DNA of 64,000 bases from Flavobacteriaceae bacterium GF1 (GTDB taxonomy: Bacteria > Bacteroidota > Bacteroidia > Flavobacteriales > Flavobacteriaceae): assembly GCA_009797885.1 (NCBI GenBank), contig WNKP01000016.1, positions 1-64,000 of the forward strand, written 5' to 3'. A program made the translations under genes and the position numbers. The notes beneath the pieces were generated by a model. The model ran no database searches. It was not told the DNA's origin and saw only the letters and a program-made list of their open reading frames with translations. Positions 23,054-32,199 of this stretch are shown here, piece by piece (position 1 is the first letter of the stretch; each line of letters starts with the position of its first letter).

Positions 23054-23776
23054 ATGACTACACTAGCAAGAATTGCAATCGCAGCACTACTGGCCCTTTT
23101 TACGTCTTCCTGTGCCTTTGACATCAGCTTTGGCGAAGGTAAAAGGGGAAACGGCCAGGTAGTAGAAGAATCCCGTGAGGTCACGGATGGGTTTACCGCA
23201 GTCTATGCCTCTGAAGGCCTGGATGTCTTTGTGACCCAAGCGGACAAATTCAGTATCAATGTTGAGGCAGATGAAAATATCATTGACCTCATAGGAACGG
23301 ACATTAGGGATGGTCGACTTAAAATCCATGCCATTGAAAATATTGGCAGGGCCACCAAAAATGTGTACGTTACGTTGCCAAAAGTCAATGTATTGGAAAC
23401 CTCGAGTGGCGCGGATCTAATCGCGCAAAACACCATCACCTCCAATAAAATTGAATTGGAGGCCAGTAGCGGTTCCGATTTGGAAGTAGAATTGGATGCC
23501 TCAACCGTAGTTGCGGAATCCAGTAGCGGGGCCGACATTAAAGTTTCCGGAAAAGCAGAAACGCTTTATGCGGATGCCAGCAGCGGGGCCGACATCAAGG
23601 CCAGAGGGTTATTGACAAAAAAATGTATTGCTAATGCGAGCAGTGGATCGGACATATCCGTCAATGTTTCGGAATCCCTTACAGCGGATGCCAGCAGTGG
23701 CGCGGACATATCCTATACCGGGGAAGCCACGGTCCAAAAAAGAAAGTCCGTTTCGGGAAGCGTATATAAGTACTGA
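23054..23776 (+). CDS. DUF2807 (head GIN domain) putative lipoprotein
   Basis: 240 residues. The N-terminus is a lipoprotein-type signal with the lipobox-like LFTSSC, so Cys19 is a likely lipidation site. The rest is the DUF2807 right-handed beta-helix: successive short turns with the motif ASSGADI or ASSGSDI at least five times between residues 115 and 225. Members are envelope-associated and often next to PadR/PspC genes, as here. Function is unproven. A strong terminator follows at 23801. Confidence 0.9.
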   Translation: MTTLARIAIAALLALFTSSCAFDISFGEGKRGNGQVVEESREVTDGFTAVYASEGLDVFVTQADKFSINVEADENIIDLIGTDIRDGRLKIHAIENIGRATKNVYVTLPKVNVLETSSGADLIAQNTITSNKIELEASSGSDLEVELDASTVVAESSSGADIKVSGKAETLYADASSGADIKARGLLTKKCIANASSGSDISVNVSESLTADASSGADISYTGEATVQKRKSVSGSVYKY

Positions 23777-23800
23777 ACCTAACTGATTTCCCATTGAACA

Positions 23801-23827
23801 AAATCCCGAATGTTTCGGGATTTTTTT
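23801..23827 (+). terminator. Rho-independent terminator after DUF2807 gene
   Basis: A perfect 10-bp stem AAATCCCGAA / TTCGGGATTT (23801-23810 with 23814-23823) with a 3-base loop, followed by a run of T to 23827. Confidence 0.9.
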
Positions 23828-23904
23828 ATGGATGACATTTAACGCTTTTCTTGTTCCGTCCATTACTGTATGCCAAATACGGAAGGAATGCGGGTGCATT
23901 GCCA

Positions 23905-23937
23905 AAAGGCCTGCCCGTTCCGTTGAGGCAGGCCTTT
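23905..23937. terminator. Second hairpin, possible terminator
   Basis: A perfect 11-bp stem AAAGGCCTGCC / GGCAGGCCTTT (23905-23915 with 23927-23937) with an 11-base loop. The flanking T run is short, so it may act on either strand or be a backup terminator. Confidence 0.55.
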
Positions 23938-24112
23938 ATCCGCGTAAAAAATGCTGTTTTTCGCTACCTCCCCGCGCTTAAGACTAGTTTTTAGACAAAT
24001 GGCAATAAATATTTGAATCAATCTCAATTTAATTCTACATTTTTTAAATTATTCACAAAAAAATTAGTAACTTTTTAGAGAATTCATTGCTCCAACAAAA
24101 AAACTACTACAA

Positions 24113-24562
24113 ATGAAAAAAGTATTAGGACTACTATTCTTGATGCTGATTTTAGTTTCAGCCACTGAATTGACCTTCAACGAACCCGATGCTTTTCATT
24201 CCATTGAAGGGACCTGGGAATTGGTAAGCTTTCACCATTATGATGATGGTGTGAACATTTCGAGTACTGAACCAAAGGCCGAGGGGTATCGACAAGTAAA
24301 AATGTACTATAACGGGAAAGTAATGTGGTCAAGATATGCTCCTGGCCAACCCAATGGCCGTTTTGGGTATGGAAATTACTTTATTACCGAAGATGAACTG
24401 CACGAAACCATTGTGTATGGAGATAATGAAATGATGAAGGCTTTGGATACCCTGACCGAATTTGTATTTGAACTGGAACTCCAAAAGGATACCTACAGCC
24501 AAATAAGCCTGGATGAGGAAGGCAACCGTACGTTCTCCGAGAATTACAAGCGTATTGACTAA
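24113..24562 (+). CDS. Small exported lipocalin-like protein of unknown function
   Basis: 149 residues with a signal peptide (residues 1-18, ending near VSATE). The mature part starts with GTWELVSFHHYDDG and has repeated beta-strand-like segments, for example VKMYYNGKVMWSRYAPG and FRFGYG-like turns, resembling lipocalin-like domain proteins of Bacteroidetes. I cannot name a function. It is a single-gene unit with its own bidirectional terminator, convergent with trxB. Confidence 0.7.
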   Translation: MKKVLGLLFLMLILVSATELTFNEPDAFHSIEGTWELVSFHHYDDGVNISSTEPKAEGYRQVKMYYNGKVMWSRYAPGQPNGRFGYGNYFITEDELHETIVYGDNEMMKALDTLTEFVFELELQKDTYSQISLDEEGNRTFSENYKRID

Positions 24563-24586
24563 TTAAACACAACCAATCAAATACTA

Positions 24587-24617
24587 AAAACGCTGGGTCC
24601 CGGGGACCCAGCGTTTT
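24587..24617. terminator. Bidirectional terminator between convergent genes
   Basis: A perfect 14-bp stem AAAACGCTGGGTCC / GGACCCAGCGTTTT (24587-24600 with 24604-24617) around a CGG loop. With A on the left and T on the right it can stop transcripts from both the upstream gene (+) and trxB (-). Confidence 0.93.
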
Positions 24618-24637
24618 GCTTTAATGCACTTTGCCTA

Positions 24638-25606
24638 TTAGGAACCCACAGGTTCCGAGGTCTCTATAGTTGCCAAGTAACGTTCAGCATCCAAAGCTGC
24701 CATACAACCTGTTCCAGCTGCCGTAACTGCCTGTCTGTAAATTTTGTCCTGGGCATCACCACTGGCAAATACACCCGGTTTATTGGTTTTGGTGGAACCC
24801 GTTTGCGTAATGATATAACCAGTGTCGTCCATATCCAATTGTCCTTTAAAAATGGCAGTATTGGGAGTATGCCCTATGGCGATGAAAAGCCCCGTAATGG
24901 CTATTTCCTCTTTTTCCCCGGTTTGATTGTTGACCACACGTAGGCCCTCTACCACTTGCTCGCCCAATACTTCATCTATTTCCGTATTGTAGCGAATTTC
25001 AATATTCTCCAGATTATTTACACGATGTTGCATGGCCTTGGAAGCCCGCATATGATCTTTCCGTACCAACATGGTTACCTTTTCACAGATATTGGCCAAA
25101 TACGAAGCTTCTTCCGCAGCGGTATCCCCTCCCCCTACTATGGCCACCTCCTGACCTTTGTAAAAAAAGCCGTCACAAACCGCGCAGGCCGAAACTCCAC
25201 CTCCACGTAAACGCTGTTCACTTGGCAAACCCAAATACTTGGCAGATGCGCCTGTGGAAATGATGATGGTTTCCGCCTCAATCTGTTTGCTATCATCCAC
25301 GGTGACCCTATGGATTCCCCCAACCTCATCACTCAATTCCACAGCAGTGACCATTCCAATACGGACATCCGTTCCAAAACGCTCGGCCTGTTGTTGCAAT
25401 TGGGACATCATTGTTGGCCCATCGACCCCATCGGGGTATCCGGGAAAGTTATCCACTTCCGTAGTGGTCGTCAACTGTCCTCCGGGTTCCATACCTGTAT
25501 AGACCACGGGTTTTAAATCGGCCCTAGCCGCATAAATGGCAGCAGTGTACCCAGCAGGTCCCGATCCTATAATCAATGTTTTTATTTGTTCTATCTGTTC
25601 AGACAT
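24638..25606 (-). CDS. trxB: Thioredoxin reductase (NADPH)
   Basis: 322 residues from the ATG at 25606. I prefer this start to the upstream ATG at 25624 because it is preceded by AGAGGAAAAG and gives the usual N-terminus. FAD-binding motif GSGPAGY at residues 14-20, redox-active cysteines in CAVC (141-144), NADPH-binding motif VGGGDTAAEEA soon after, and the C-terminal GVFASGDAQD segment. It transfers electrons from NADPH via FAD to thioredoxin in the cytoplasm. A perfect TAnnTTTG box is just upstream. Confidence 0.97.
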   Translation of the reverse strand: MSEQIEQIKTLIIGSGPAGYTAAIYAARADLKPVVYTGMEPGGQLTTTTEVDNFPGYPDGVDGPTMMSQLQQQAERFGTDVRIGMVTAVELSDEVGGIHRVTVDDSKQIEAETIIISTGASAKYLGLPSEQRLRGGGVSACAVCDGFFYKGQEVAIVGGGDTAAEEASYLANICEKVTMLVRKDHMRASKAMQHRVNNLENIEIRYNTEIDEVLGEQVVEGLRVVNNQTGEKEEIAITGLFIAIGHTPNTAIFKGQLDMDDTGYIITQTGSTKTNKPGVFASGDAQDKIYRQAVTAAGTGCMAALDAERYLATIETSEPVGS

Positions 25607-25635
25607 ATTCTTTTCCTCTAACATTTATACTAAGA

Positions 25636-25643
25636 CAAAAGTA
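25636..25643 (-). promoter_or_regulatory. Predicted -7 box for trxB
   Basis: On the minus strand TACTTTTG matches TAnnTTTG exactly, about 30 bases from the trxB start. No clear TTG box at the usual spacing was found, so the call rests on the -7 element only. Confidence 0.4.
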
Positions 25644-25811
25644 GGTGATTTGGTCAAAAACTTACAGTTTGTGGAAATAGCTTTTAAACAAAAGACTAAC
25701 AACACCACTTTAAAGCCCAGGAAGTAAAACCAAGGGATGGCAATTGTGGTCATTCCATCGCAACGATACAATAAGTAAGAATTTTCCTTCGTTCTATGGA
25801 TAAATGAAGTC

Positions 25812-26237
25812 ATGAAAGCTGTATTATACCTAAGCAAAGCCAATCAGGAATTTGATAAGGAGAGTTTAAAGGCCCTGGAATTACAATCTGCCGAGAACAA
25901 CAGGAAGTTGGGGCTAAGTGGTTATCTCTATTTTGATGGTTCCAAATTCCTGCAATATCTTGAAGGGGAAGAGGAAAACCTAATGCCCCTACTGAACAGG
26001 ATCCGTGAGGATTCGCGCCATGATTTTTTGTGCGAGACCGAAGAAGAAATCCCAGCAAAGCGATTTCCCGAATGGAACATGAAAAATATCCAAAGTATGG
26101 TCCTTGAACTGGGCCTGGTCGAAAAAACCATCATTCAAACCCTCAGCATTTTTGTGGAAAAGGGATATCACCTGGACAAGGGTATTTCCCGAGATTTATT
26201 TAAGTTGATGGACCATCTAAAAGTGGTCACCTTTTAA
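25812..26237 (+). CDS. Short BLUF blue-light sensor protein
   Basis: 141 residues, a stand-alone BLUF (FAD-binding blue-light) domain. The residues that define the light reaction are all present at the spacing of the AppA domain: Tyr6, Asn30 and Gln48. LSGYLYFDGSKFLQYLEG and the FPEWNM segment near residue 92 also fit. The C-terminal 45 residues are helical and contain no recognisable output domain, so it would signal through a partner protein. It reads away from trxB and convergent with the Na/Pi transporter gene. Confidence 0.94.
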   Translation: MKAVLYLSKANQEFDKESLKALELQSAENNRKLGLSGYLYFDGSKFLQYLEGEEENLMPLLNRIREDSRHDFLCETEEEIPAKRFPEWNMKNIQSMVLELGLVEKTIIQTLSIFVEKGYHLDKGISRDLFKLMDHLKVVTF

Positions 26238-26247
26238 CACGCCATCA

Positions 26248-27198
26248 TCAAACCTTGGCCAACTTATCCGGTAGCCAATAGTTCAATAGCCTTTCTGCCA
26301 TACCCACAAAGGGGAGGAAGACCATCACCCCAACAATATTAAAGATCATGTGCGCATTGGCAATTTGATTGTCCAAAGTCTGGCTTTGGGAGACCCTCAA
26401 AACGAAGTTGAGGAAGTGGTCAAAAACCAACAATCCAATGATGATGGTGGTAAAATTGAACAACAAATGAAAAAGGCCGGCCTTAATCGCCTGCCTACTG
26501 CCTTTTATCGTTGCAATTAACGTATCCGAACAGGTGCCCAATTCCGAACCCAACATAATGGCCAATCCCCCGGCCAAAGAGATAAGGTTCTGTTTCCCCA
26601 GTACAATGGCCATGCCGACCGTAGCACTTGATGATTGGACAATGAGGGTAATAAGTCCCCCAACTAAGGTACCTTTTATCAGATTTTGATCAATATGGGT
26701 TATCCATTCCTCAAATACCACACTGTCCCTTAATGGAACTACCGATCGCTCCATAATAAAGAGTCCAAAAAACAGCATTCCAAAATAAAACAGGGCACTG
26801 CCGTATCTTTTTGCGGTTTCGCCCCGGGCAAAAAATTCCATCGCCAACCCAACAATCAAGGGGATAACAGCGTATTTACCAATATCCAATGCAATCAACT
26901 GACTGGAAAAGGTTGTTCCAATATTGGCGCCCATAATGATTCCTATGGCTTGTTTAAATCTCAGTGTTCCAGCATTTATAAAGACAATGGCAAGGATAAT
27001 TACTGCCGAGGATGAACCCAAAAGAATGGTTAGGGCCGTACCAACTACAATGGACAGGACAAGGCTATCGGTGTACTTGGCGATTATCCTTTTGGCTTTC
27101 TCCGTAGCTATGTCCTGCATGGTTTTGGAGAGCCTGGATATCGCATAAATAAAAAGCAAAAGTCCTCCCAATAACAGGGGAAGTATTTCTATCATCAA
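26248..27198 (-). CDS. Na/Pi cotransporter family protein (NptA-like)
   Basis: 316 residues, mostly membrane helices. Two inverted family repeats are visible: LTILLGSSSAVIILAIVF with the MGANIGTT segment, and TLIVQSSSATVGMAIVL with GSELGTCSDT. The QSSSA/GSSSA motifs are the known sodium and phosphate-binding signature of type II cotransporters. It is shorter than the 550-residue versions because it lacks the C-terminal PhoU-like domain. Substrate could be phosphate, but this is family inference. Confidence 0.9.
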   Translation of the reverse strand: MMIEILPLLLGGLLLFIYAISRLSKTMQDIATEKAKRIIAKYTDSLVLSIVVGTALTILLGSSSAVIILAIVFINAGTLRFKQAIGIIMGANIGTTFSSQLIALDIGKYAVIPLIVGLAMEFFARGETAKRYGSALFYFGMLFFGLFIMERSVVPLRDSVVFEEWITHIDQNLIKGTLVGGLITLIVQSSSATVGMAIVLGKQNLISLAGGLAIMLGSELGTCSDTLIATIKGSRQAIKAGLFHLLFNFTTIIIGLLVFDHFLNFVLRVSQSQTLDNQIANAHMIFNIVGVMVFLPFVGMAERLLNYWLPDKLAKV

Positions 27199-27624
27199 CA
27201 GTATTTAGTTTAAGTACCCATTTAAAGTTGTTGTAGGTAAATCCTTAAAAATACTTGAAGATGAGAGGATAGTTTTCAACTAAAAGGCTATGAAATGGTT
27301 AACTTTTTGTTTCCTGAATCAAACAGCTATTGGATACCGGACCAATTCCAGGGCGTCCTTATCATTAGGGCGGAAGCCGACTTTTCCGGTATTCAAACTA
27401 TTAGCACATTCATCTCCTTTTTTTAGTGAAACGGAGTAAGGTAGATGTACTCCCTAAGGATGGGGCACCAAGGTACCAGAGTCTGGACCGCTACACTCCA
27501 TTAACTAATAAACAAGACTTGCTTTTGTTTTGACTCTTAGTTCCTATGTTTTTCGACAAGGTATTGCACCCGAGGTCCAGCCATGAAGAATTCCTATGGA
27601 TAAAGATTCTTTTTGTGATTTAGG
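27199..27624. other. Intergenic region, nothing recognised
   Basis: 426 bases between the Na/Pi gene start and the sdhB stop. No gene, hairpin or promoter consensus is evident. It must hold the promoter of the Na/Pi gene and the 3' end of the sdh transcript. Confidence 0.5.
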
Positions 27625-28368
27625 CTAGCCCAACCATTTGGCCTTGGTCCTTCTGGCATTCATCTCTGCGATATTGAGAATGGAGATTCCTTCCGGGCAT
27701 TCCACTTCACAGGCCCCGGTAAACGTACAACTCCCAAATCCTTCCAACTCCATTTGGCGGGTCATTTCCAAAACCCGTTTGGAGGCTTCTTGTTTTCCCT
27801 GGGGCAAACTATTTAAATGATTGATTTTGGCAGCGGTGAACAGTGAAGCTGAGGAATTCTTACATGTGGCCACACAAGCACCACAGCCTATACAAGCAGC
27901 GGCATCCATAGCTTTGTCCGCCAACTCTTTTCCAACCAAAATGGCATTGGCTTCCGGAGCCGTTCCGGTTTTTGCGGATATATACCCCCCTTTTTCAATG
28001 ATATTATCCAAAGCGGAACGATCGACCACCAAATCCTTGATAATGGGAAAAGCACTGGCTCGCCACGGTTCCACCACTATGGTGTCCCCATCCTCAAAAC
28101 TTCGCATATGCAACTGACAGGTGGTCATATGGTCATGTGGGCCATGGGCCCGCCCATTGATGAAAACCCCGCATTGTCCGCAGATGCCCTCCCGGCAATC
28201 GTATTCATAGGCAATGACCCTTTTATTAATGGACACCAAAAGTTCATTGAGGTGGTCCAAAGCTTCCAAAAATGACATATCCTTGGTAAGTCCATCTACC
28301 TCATACGATTCAAAATTGCCCTTGCTGGCCGCATTTTCCTGCCGCCATATTTTGAAAATGACCTTCAT
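27625..28368 (-). CDS. sdhB: Succinate dehydrogenase/fumarate reductase iron-sulfur subunit
   Basis: 247 residues. A [2Fe-2S] site is formed by C58, C63, C66 and C84 (CREGICGQC). Further on come a CIGCGACVATC segment and CTFTGACEVECPEG, giving the [4Fe-4S] and [3Fe-4S] clusters. It passes electrons between the flavoprotein and the membrane cytochrome b. Last gene of the minus-strand operon sdhC-sdhA-sdhB, 25 bp after sdhA. Confidence 0.97.
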   Translation of the reverse strand: MKVIFKIWRQENAASKGNFESYEVDGLTKDMSFLEALDHLNELLVSINKRVIAYEYDCREGICGQCGVFINGRAHGPHDHMTTCQLHMRSFEDGDTIVVEPWRASAFPIIKDLVVDRSALDNIIEKGGYISAKTGTAPEANAILVGKELADKAMDAAACIGCGACVATCKNSSASLFTAAKINHLNSLPQGKQEASKRVLEMTRQMELEGFGSCTFTGACEVECPEGISILNIAEMNARRTKAKWLG

Positions 28369-28393
28369 ATCCTATTGTGGTTTATTACCTTTT

Positions 28394-30301
28394 CTATTTA
28401 TAACTTCTTACGGTAGGCTGCACGTTTTCAAACGTAAGGTCTTCCTTATGTAGGTTAAAACTCCCCCCGTTATACTCCCAGGCCGAAACATAGGAGTAAG
28501 TATCGTCATTCCGTAGGGCCTCACCCTCACTGGTTTGAAATTCTTCCCTAAAATGGGCCCCACAGGATTCCTCCCGTTCCAAAGCATCGGTGCACATCAA
28601 TAGCCCCATTTCCAAAAAATCGGCCAAACGAAGTGCTTTCTCCAATTCGGTATTCATCTCCTTATGTCCTCCGGTCACATTGACCTCATTCCAAAAAGCA
28701 TTGATAATCCCCTTGATTTGGGCAATGGCTTTTTCCAGTCCCTCCGCATTTCTGCTCATAGCGCATTCCTGCCACATTACCTTGCCCAATTCCCTATGAA
28801 AATGGTCCACCGTTTTGTTGCCCTGGACAGAAAGCAATTTGTTGATATGTTCCTTTACTTCATTTTCCACCCTTTCAAATTCGGGATGCTCAGTAGTAGG
28901 GTGGTCCTCTTTTAAAGCATGGGCCAGATAATTGTTGATGGTGTTGGGCAGCACAAAATAGCCATCAATACTTGCCTGCAACAACGAATTTGCGCCCAAA
29001 CGATTGGCCCCATGATCCGAAAAATTGCATTCACCGATGGCATAAAGGCCCGGTATGGTAGTCATTAGCTCATAATCTACCCAAAGTCCGCCCATGGAAA
29101 AATGGGCAGCCGGGGAAATCTGCATAGGTTCGTTATACGCATCAACCCCAGTTATCTTTTTGTACATTTTAAAAAGATTGCCGTAGCGATCTTTTATGGT
29201 CTCCATACCAAAACGCTCGATGGCATGTTTAAAATCCAGATATACTGCGTTTTTAAGTCGGCCTACTCCGTACCCCGCATCAATCCGTTCCTTGGCGGCC
29301 CTGGAGGCAATATCCCTGGGGGCGAGATTCCCAAAACTTGGATAACGCCGTTCCAAATAGTAATCGCGCTCCCCTTCTGGGATGGTATTGGCCTTTCGGT
29401 CATCCCCTTTCTTTTTAGGTACCCAAATTCGCCCGTCGTTACGTAAGGATTCGGACATCAATGTTAGTTTGGATTGTGCCTCACTGGTCTGTGGCAATGC
29501 GGTGGGGTGTATTTGGGTAAAACTGGGGGCAGCAAAATAAGCCCCCCTTTTATGGGCCTTCCAAATGGCACTTCCATTACAGCCAATGGCCAGGGTTGAA
29601 AGTCGAAACACACGGGAATAACCCCCTGTGGCCAATACCACGGCATCTGCGGCAAAACGCTTTAACTTACCCGTTATCAAATCCCGGACAATAATCCCTT
29701 TGGCCCTTCCTTCAATGACCACTAGATCCAATAGTTCGTGACGCGGAAACATCTCCACTTTTTTGGCGCGTTTCATTTTGTACAACTGGGAATAGGCCGC
29801 CAACAGAAGCTGTTGTCCCGTTTGACCGCGGGCATAAAAAGTTCGCTGTACCTGAACGCCGCCAAAACTGCGGTTGACCAGCACGCCACCGTACTCCCGG
29901 GCAAAAGGCACCCCTTGCTGTACGTAATGATCGATCAAGGGAGCGGAAAGTTCGGCCAGGCGGTACACATTGGCCTCCCGTGAACGAAAATCCCCCCCTT
30001 TTAAGGTATCATGGAACATTCGCCATACACTATCCCCGTCATGCTGATAGTTCTTTGCGGCATTGATACCGCCTTGCGCGGCTACGGAGTGGGCCCTTCG
30101 GGCCGAATCCTGATAACAAAAGCATTTGACATCATACCCTAATTCGGCGAGCGTTGCAGCTGCTCCTGCACCTGCCAATCCCGAACCCACAACAATAATG
30201 TTCAGCTTTTTCTTGTTGGCAGGATTGATCAGTTGCGCCTTTATCTGATAGTTGCGCCATTTGTTTTCCAGAGATCCTTCGGGAATTTTTGAATCCAACA
30301 T
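28394..30301 (-). CDS. sdhA: Succinate dehydrogenase/fumarate reductase flavoprotein subunit
   Basis: 635 residues from the ATG at 30301, which gives the standard N-terminus (MLDSKIPEG); the open frame extends further upstream into sdhC but that would overlap it. FAD-binding [18 protein letters not shown] near residue 40, [18 protein letters not shown] with the His that usually binds FAD covalently, [15 protein letters not shown], and the catalytic-region Arg-rich C-terminus. It oxidises succinate to fumarate, or the reverse. The sdhC stop lies 7 bp upstream. Confidence 0.96.
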   Translation of the reverse strand: MLDSKIPEGSLENKWRNYQIKAQLINPANKKKLNIIVVGSGLAGAGAAATLAELGYDVKCFCYQDSARRAHSVAAQGGINAAKNYQHDGDSVWRMFHDTLKGGDFRSREANVYRLAELSAPLIDHYVQQGVPFAREYGGVLVNRSFGGVQVQRTFYARGQTGQQLLLAAYSQLYKMKRAKKVEMFPRHELLDLVVIEGRAKGIIVRDLITGKLKRFAADAVVLATGGYSRVFRLSTLAIGCNGSAIWKAHKRGAYFAAPSFTQIHPTALPQTSEAQSKLTLMSESLRNDGRIWVPKKKGDDRKANTIPEGERDYYLERRYPSFGNLAPRDIASRAAKERIDAGYGVGRLKNAVYLDFKHAIERFGMETIKDRYGNLFKMYKKITGVDAYNEPMQISPAAHFSMGGLWVDYELMTTIPGLYAIGECNFSDHGANRLGANSLLQASIDGYFVLPNTINNYLAHALKEDHPTTEHPEFERVENEVKEHINKLLSVQGNKTVDHFHRELGKVMWQECAMSRNAEGLEKAIAQIKGIINAFWNEVNVTGGHKEMNTELEKALRLADFLEMGLLMCTDALEREESCGAHFREEFQTSEGEALRNDDTYSYVSAWEYNGGSFNLHKEDLTFENVQPTVRSYK

Positions 30302-30308
30302 CTTCAAG

Positions 30309-30962
30309 CTATTTAAGGAATACAATAGATGGAATAACACCAAAACCCACGGCCATGATAATTGCATAAACCAAAGAGACCTTGGCTATGGTCCTGAGTC
30401 CCCTTTTGTGGTAAAAGCCCAAGGTCATAAAAGCACTTTTCAATCCATGGTGAAGGTGCAGCCCCAAGGGAACCATCAGTAGCGTATAGAAAACAACATA
30501 ATAGCCATTTTGAAACAGGCTATAGGTTACCTCATAGACATCTACATGACCATTGGCATCCAGACCTACCCCCTCACCCATACCCAGTTTGATACGGGCC
30601 CAAAAATTGGCAAGGTGTACCACTATGAACAACAGGATGGAAATACCCAAAAGCCCCATATTTTGGGAGGTCCAACTGCTGTTCTCCTTATATTGGTTTA
30701 CCCGGTAACCTTTGGCTTTGGCCTTTCGGTTATTTATCGTAATCAAGAGGGCGTAGACCACATGTAAGATGATGGAAAGGTACAATACATAGGCTACGAT
30801 TTTTATCAACGGACTTTCCCGTAAAGTGGTCGAGTACGAATTGTACAAACTTCTAGCGGTTTCCTCGGGCAATACCAAAATACTGTTGGCGGAAAGGTGC
30901 ACAATCAAAAAAATACAAAGGAACAGTCCCGTAAGTGCAATAATCGATTTTCTAAAGAACAT
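30309..30962 (-). CDS. sdhC: Succinate dehydrogenase cytochrome b subunit
   Basis: 217 residues with five predicted membrane helices, the size of the single-polypeptide, di-haem type cytochrome b found in Bacteroidetes and Wolinella. His residues in the helices (for example near residues 22, 62, 120, 173, where [11 protein letters not shown] is clear) are the likely haem ligands. It anchors SdhA/B and exchanges electrons with menaquinone. First gene of the operon. Confidence 0.94.
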   Translation of the reverse strand: MFFRKSIIALTGLFLCIFLIVHLSANSILVLPEETARSLYNSYSTTLRESPLIKIVAYVLYLSIILHVVYALLITINNRKAKAKGYRVNQYKENSSWTSQNMGLLGISILLFIVVHLANFWARIKLGMGEGVGLDANGHVDVYEVTYSLFQNGYYVVFYTLLMVPLGLHLHHGLKSAFMTLGFYHKRGLRTIAKVSLVYAIIMAVGFGVIPSIVFLK

Positions 30963-30986
30963 TTAGAGCCTGTTTAGGATTTTACC

Positions 30987-31781
30987 TCAATCGTGGAGAA
31001 TGAGTAACGGTACGGGGCTATTGAAGGTTTGTTTCAATGTAACACTTTCATTCAGCAGACGATCCATAAATCCTTTCTTTGCCCGAATAAGGCAAACCAA
31101 CCCAGAAAAATCCTTCATCAGATATTCGTTCAAATCCTTATTGGTATCGCCTGTGCCAAAGGCATAGTCAACGGAAGTGTTCAAATCCTTCATCGCATCC
31201 AGCACCTTTTCAATTTGCGGGGTTTTCTTATCGGCAATATGCAATATTTTTATGTTGCTTTGATGCATGCCGGCGACTTTAATAAGTGGGCCTATGACCT
31301 CGGGATCCGAAAAAGGGTCATCGCTAACGGCAAATACAATTTTCTCCAAGGGCCTATACGTATGCCCGTCCGGCACCACAATTACAGGAGCAGAGGTTTT
31401 GGAAACGACCCCTCCAGCCACACTGCCCATAAATACCTCTTTAAGTCCGCTAGCCCCTTTGGTGCCCATTACAATAAAGTCATAATGCCCACTATCCCCC
31501 AATGAAGCAATGGCGGAAACGGCGTAGTCTTTAACGATCCTCGTTTTAAAAACCACTTCGGGGTGGTCTTTTTGAACGTTTTCCAAAAGTCCATCCATTC
31601 GTTTTTTGGCGTCCTTTTCCAAAACGTCATCAATGTTTTTCATAAGCAATGCTGTAGACCTTGCACCGTAAATGTGCAATATGGTCACTTCCAAAGAAGT
31701 ACTCCCAAAAAGTTGAATGGCATAGGACAATGCATTGGAAGACGTATCGGAAAAATCAACGGGGACAAGAATCTTATTCAT
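30987..31781 (-). CDS. Tandem universal stress protein (UspA family)
   Basis: 264 residues with two USP domains (about 1-140 and 145-264). The first has the ATP-binding signature GTKGASGLKEVFMGSVAG and starts with NKILVPVDFSD. The second is more degenerate and lacks that loop. Proteins of this family bind nucleotide and help under stress or energy limitation. It lies 24 bp upstream of sdhC on the same strand, so it may be co-transcribed with the sdh genes. Confidence 0.93.
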   Translation of the reverse strand: MNKILVPVDFSDTSSNALSYAIQLFGSTSLEVTILHIYGARSTALLMKNIDDVLEKDAKKRMDGLLENVQKDHPEVVFKTRIVKDYAVSAIASLGDSGHYDFIVMGTKGASGLKEVFMGSVAGGVVSKTSAPVIVVPDGHTYRPLEKIVFAVSDDPFSDPEVIGPLIKVAGMHQSNIKILHIADKKTPQIEKVLDAMKDLNTSVDYAFGTGDTNKDLNEYLMKDFSGLVCLIRAKKGFMDRLLNESVTLKQTFNSPVPLLILHD

Positions 31782-32199
31782 TTTTAATTCATTTAGGGTG
31801 AATGACCATTTGACCGGATATCATTTATGCAACTATTAAAGCTTGAGCATCATCTCCAAGAGGATATGACGGCGGCTTATTATTTCAATATATTCTGAAA
31901 TTTAACAACAGATTCTTTAGCAAAACTTTAGAAGGAAAAGGCGACTAAAAAAACCGTAAAATGGTTACTTTACCCCCATCTTCTTGCTACTTAGGCGGTT
32001 GGAAAGCCCCTTTTTTCAATTTCGATGGAGCACCTATGATTATTTGATTATACTGCCCGATTCTTAAGTTTCTCTAAAGAATTCTTCAATAGTTTTATTG
32101 GGATTGGAAATGGTACGCGAAGAGGCCGTTTTAAACTGCGGCAACGGTAGTGGGGTACCTCATCCGTATATTGTTAACCCTAGTTAAAGGCACGTTATC
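31782..32199. other. Divergent intergenic region between two USP genes
   Basis: 418 bases. No gene and no clear consensus promoter box is seen. It separates the minus-strand USP/sdh unit from the plus-strand USP/V-ATPase unit, so it likely holds two divergent promoters. Confidence 0.5.

Larger units (their letters stand above)
23777..24112. other. Intergenic region with two hairpins
   Basis: 336 bases without a gene. It holds two strong hairpins (annotated separately) and then an AT-rich stretch (about 24000-24110) that probably contains the promoter of the next gene, although no clear consensus box was found. Confidence 0.6.

Noticed and set aside
28394-30367. Long start of sdhA at 30367
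   Set aside because: It would overlap the end of sdhC and add a stretch without homology; the ATG at 30301 gives the standard N-terminus.
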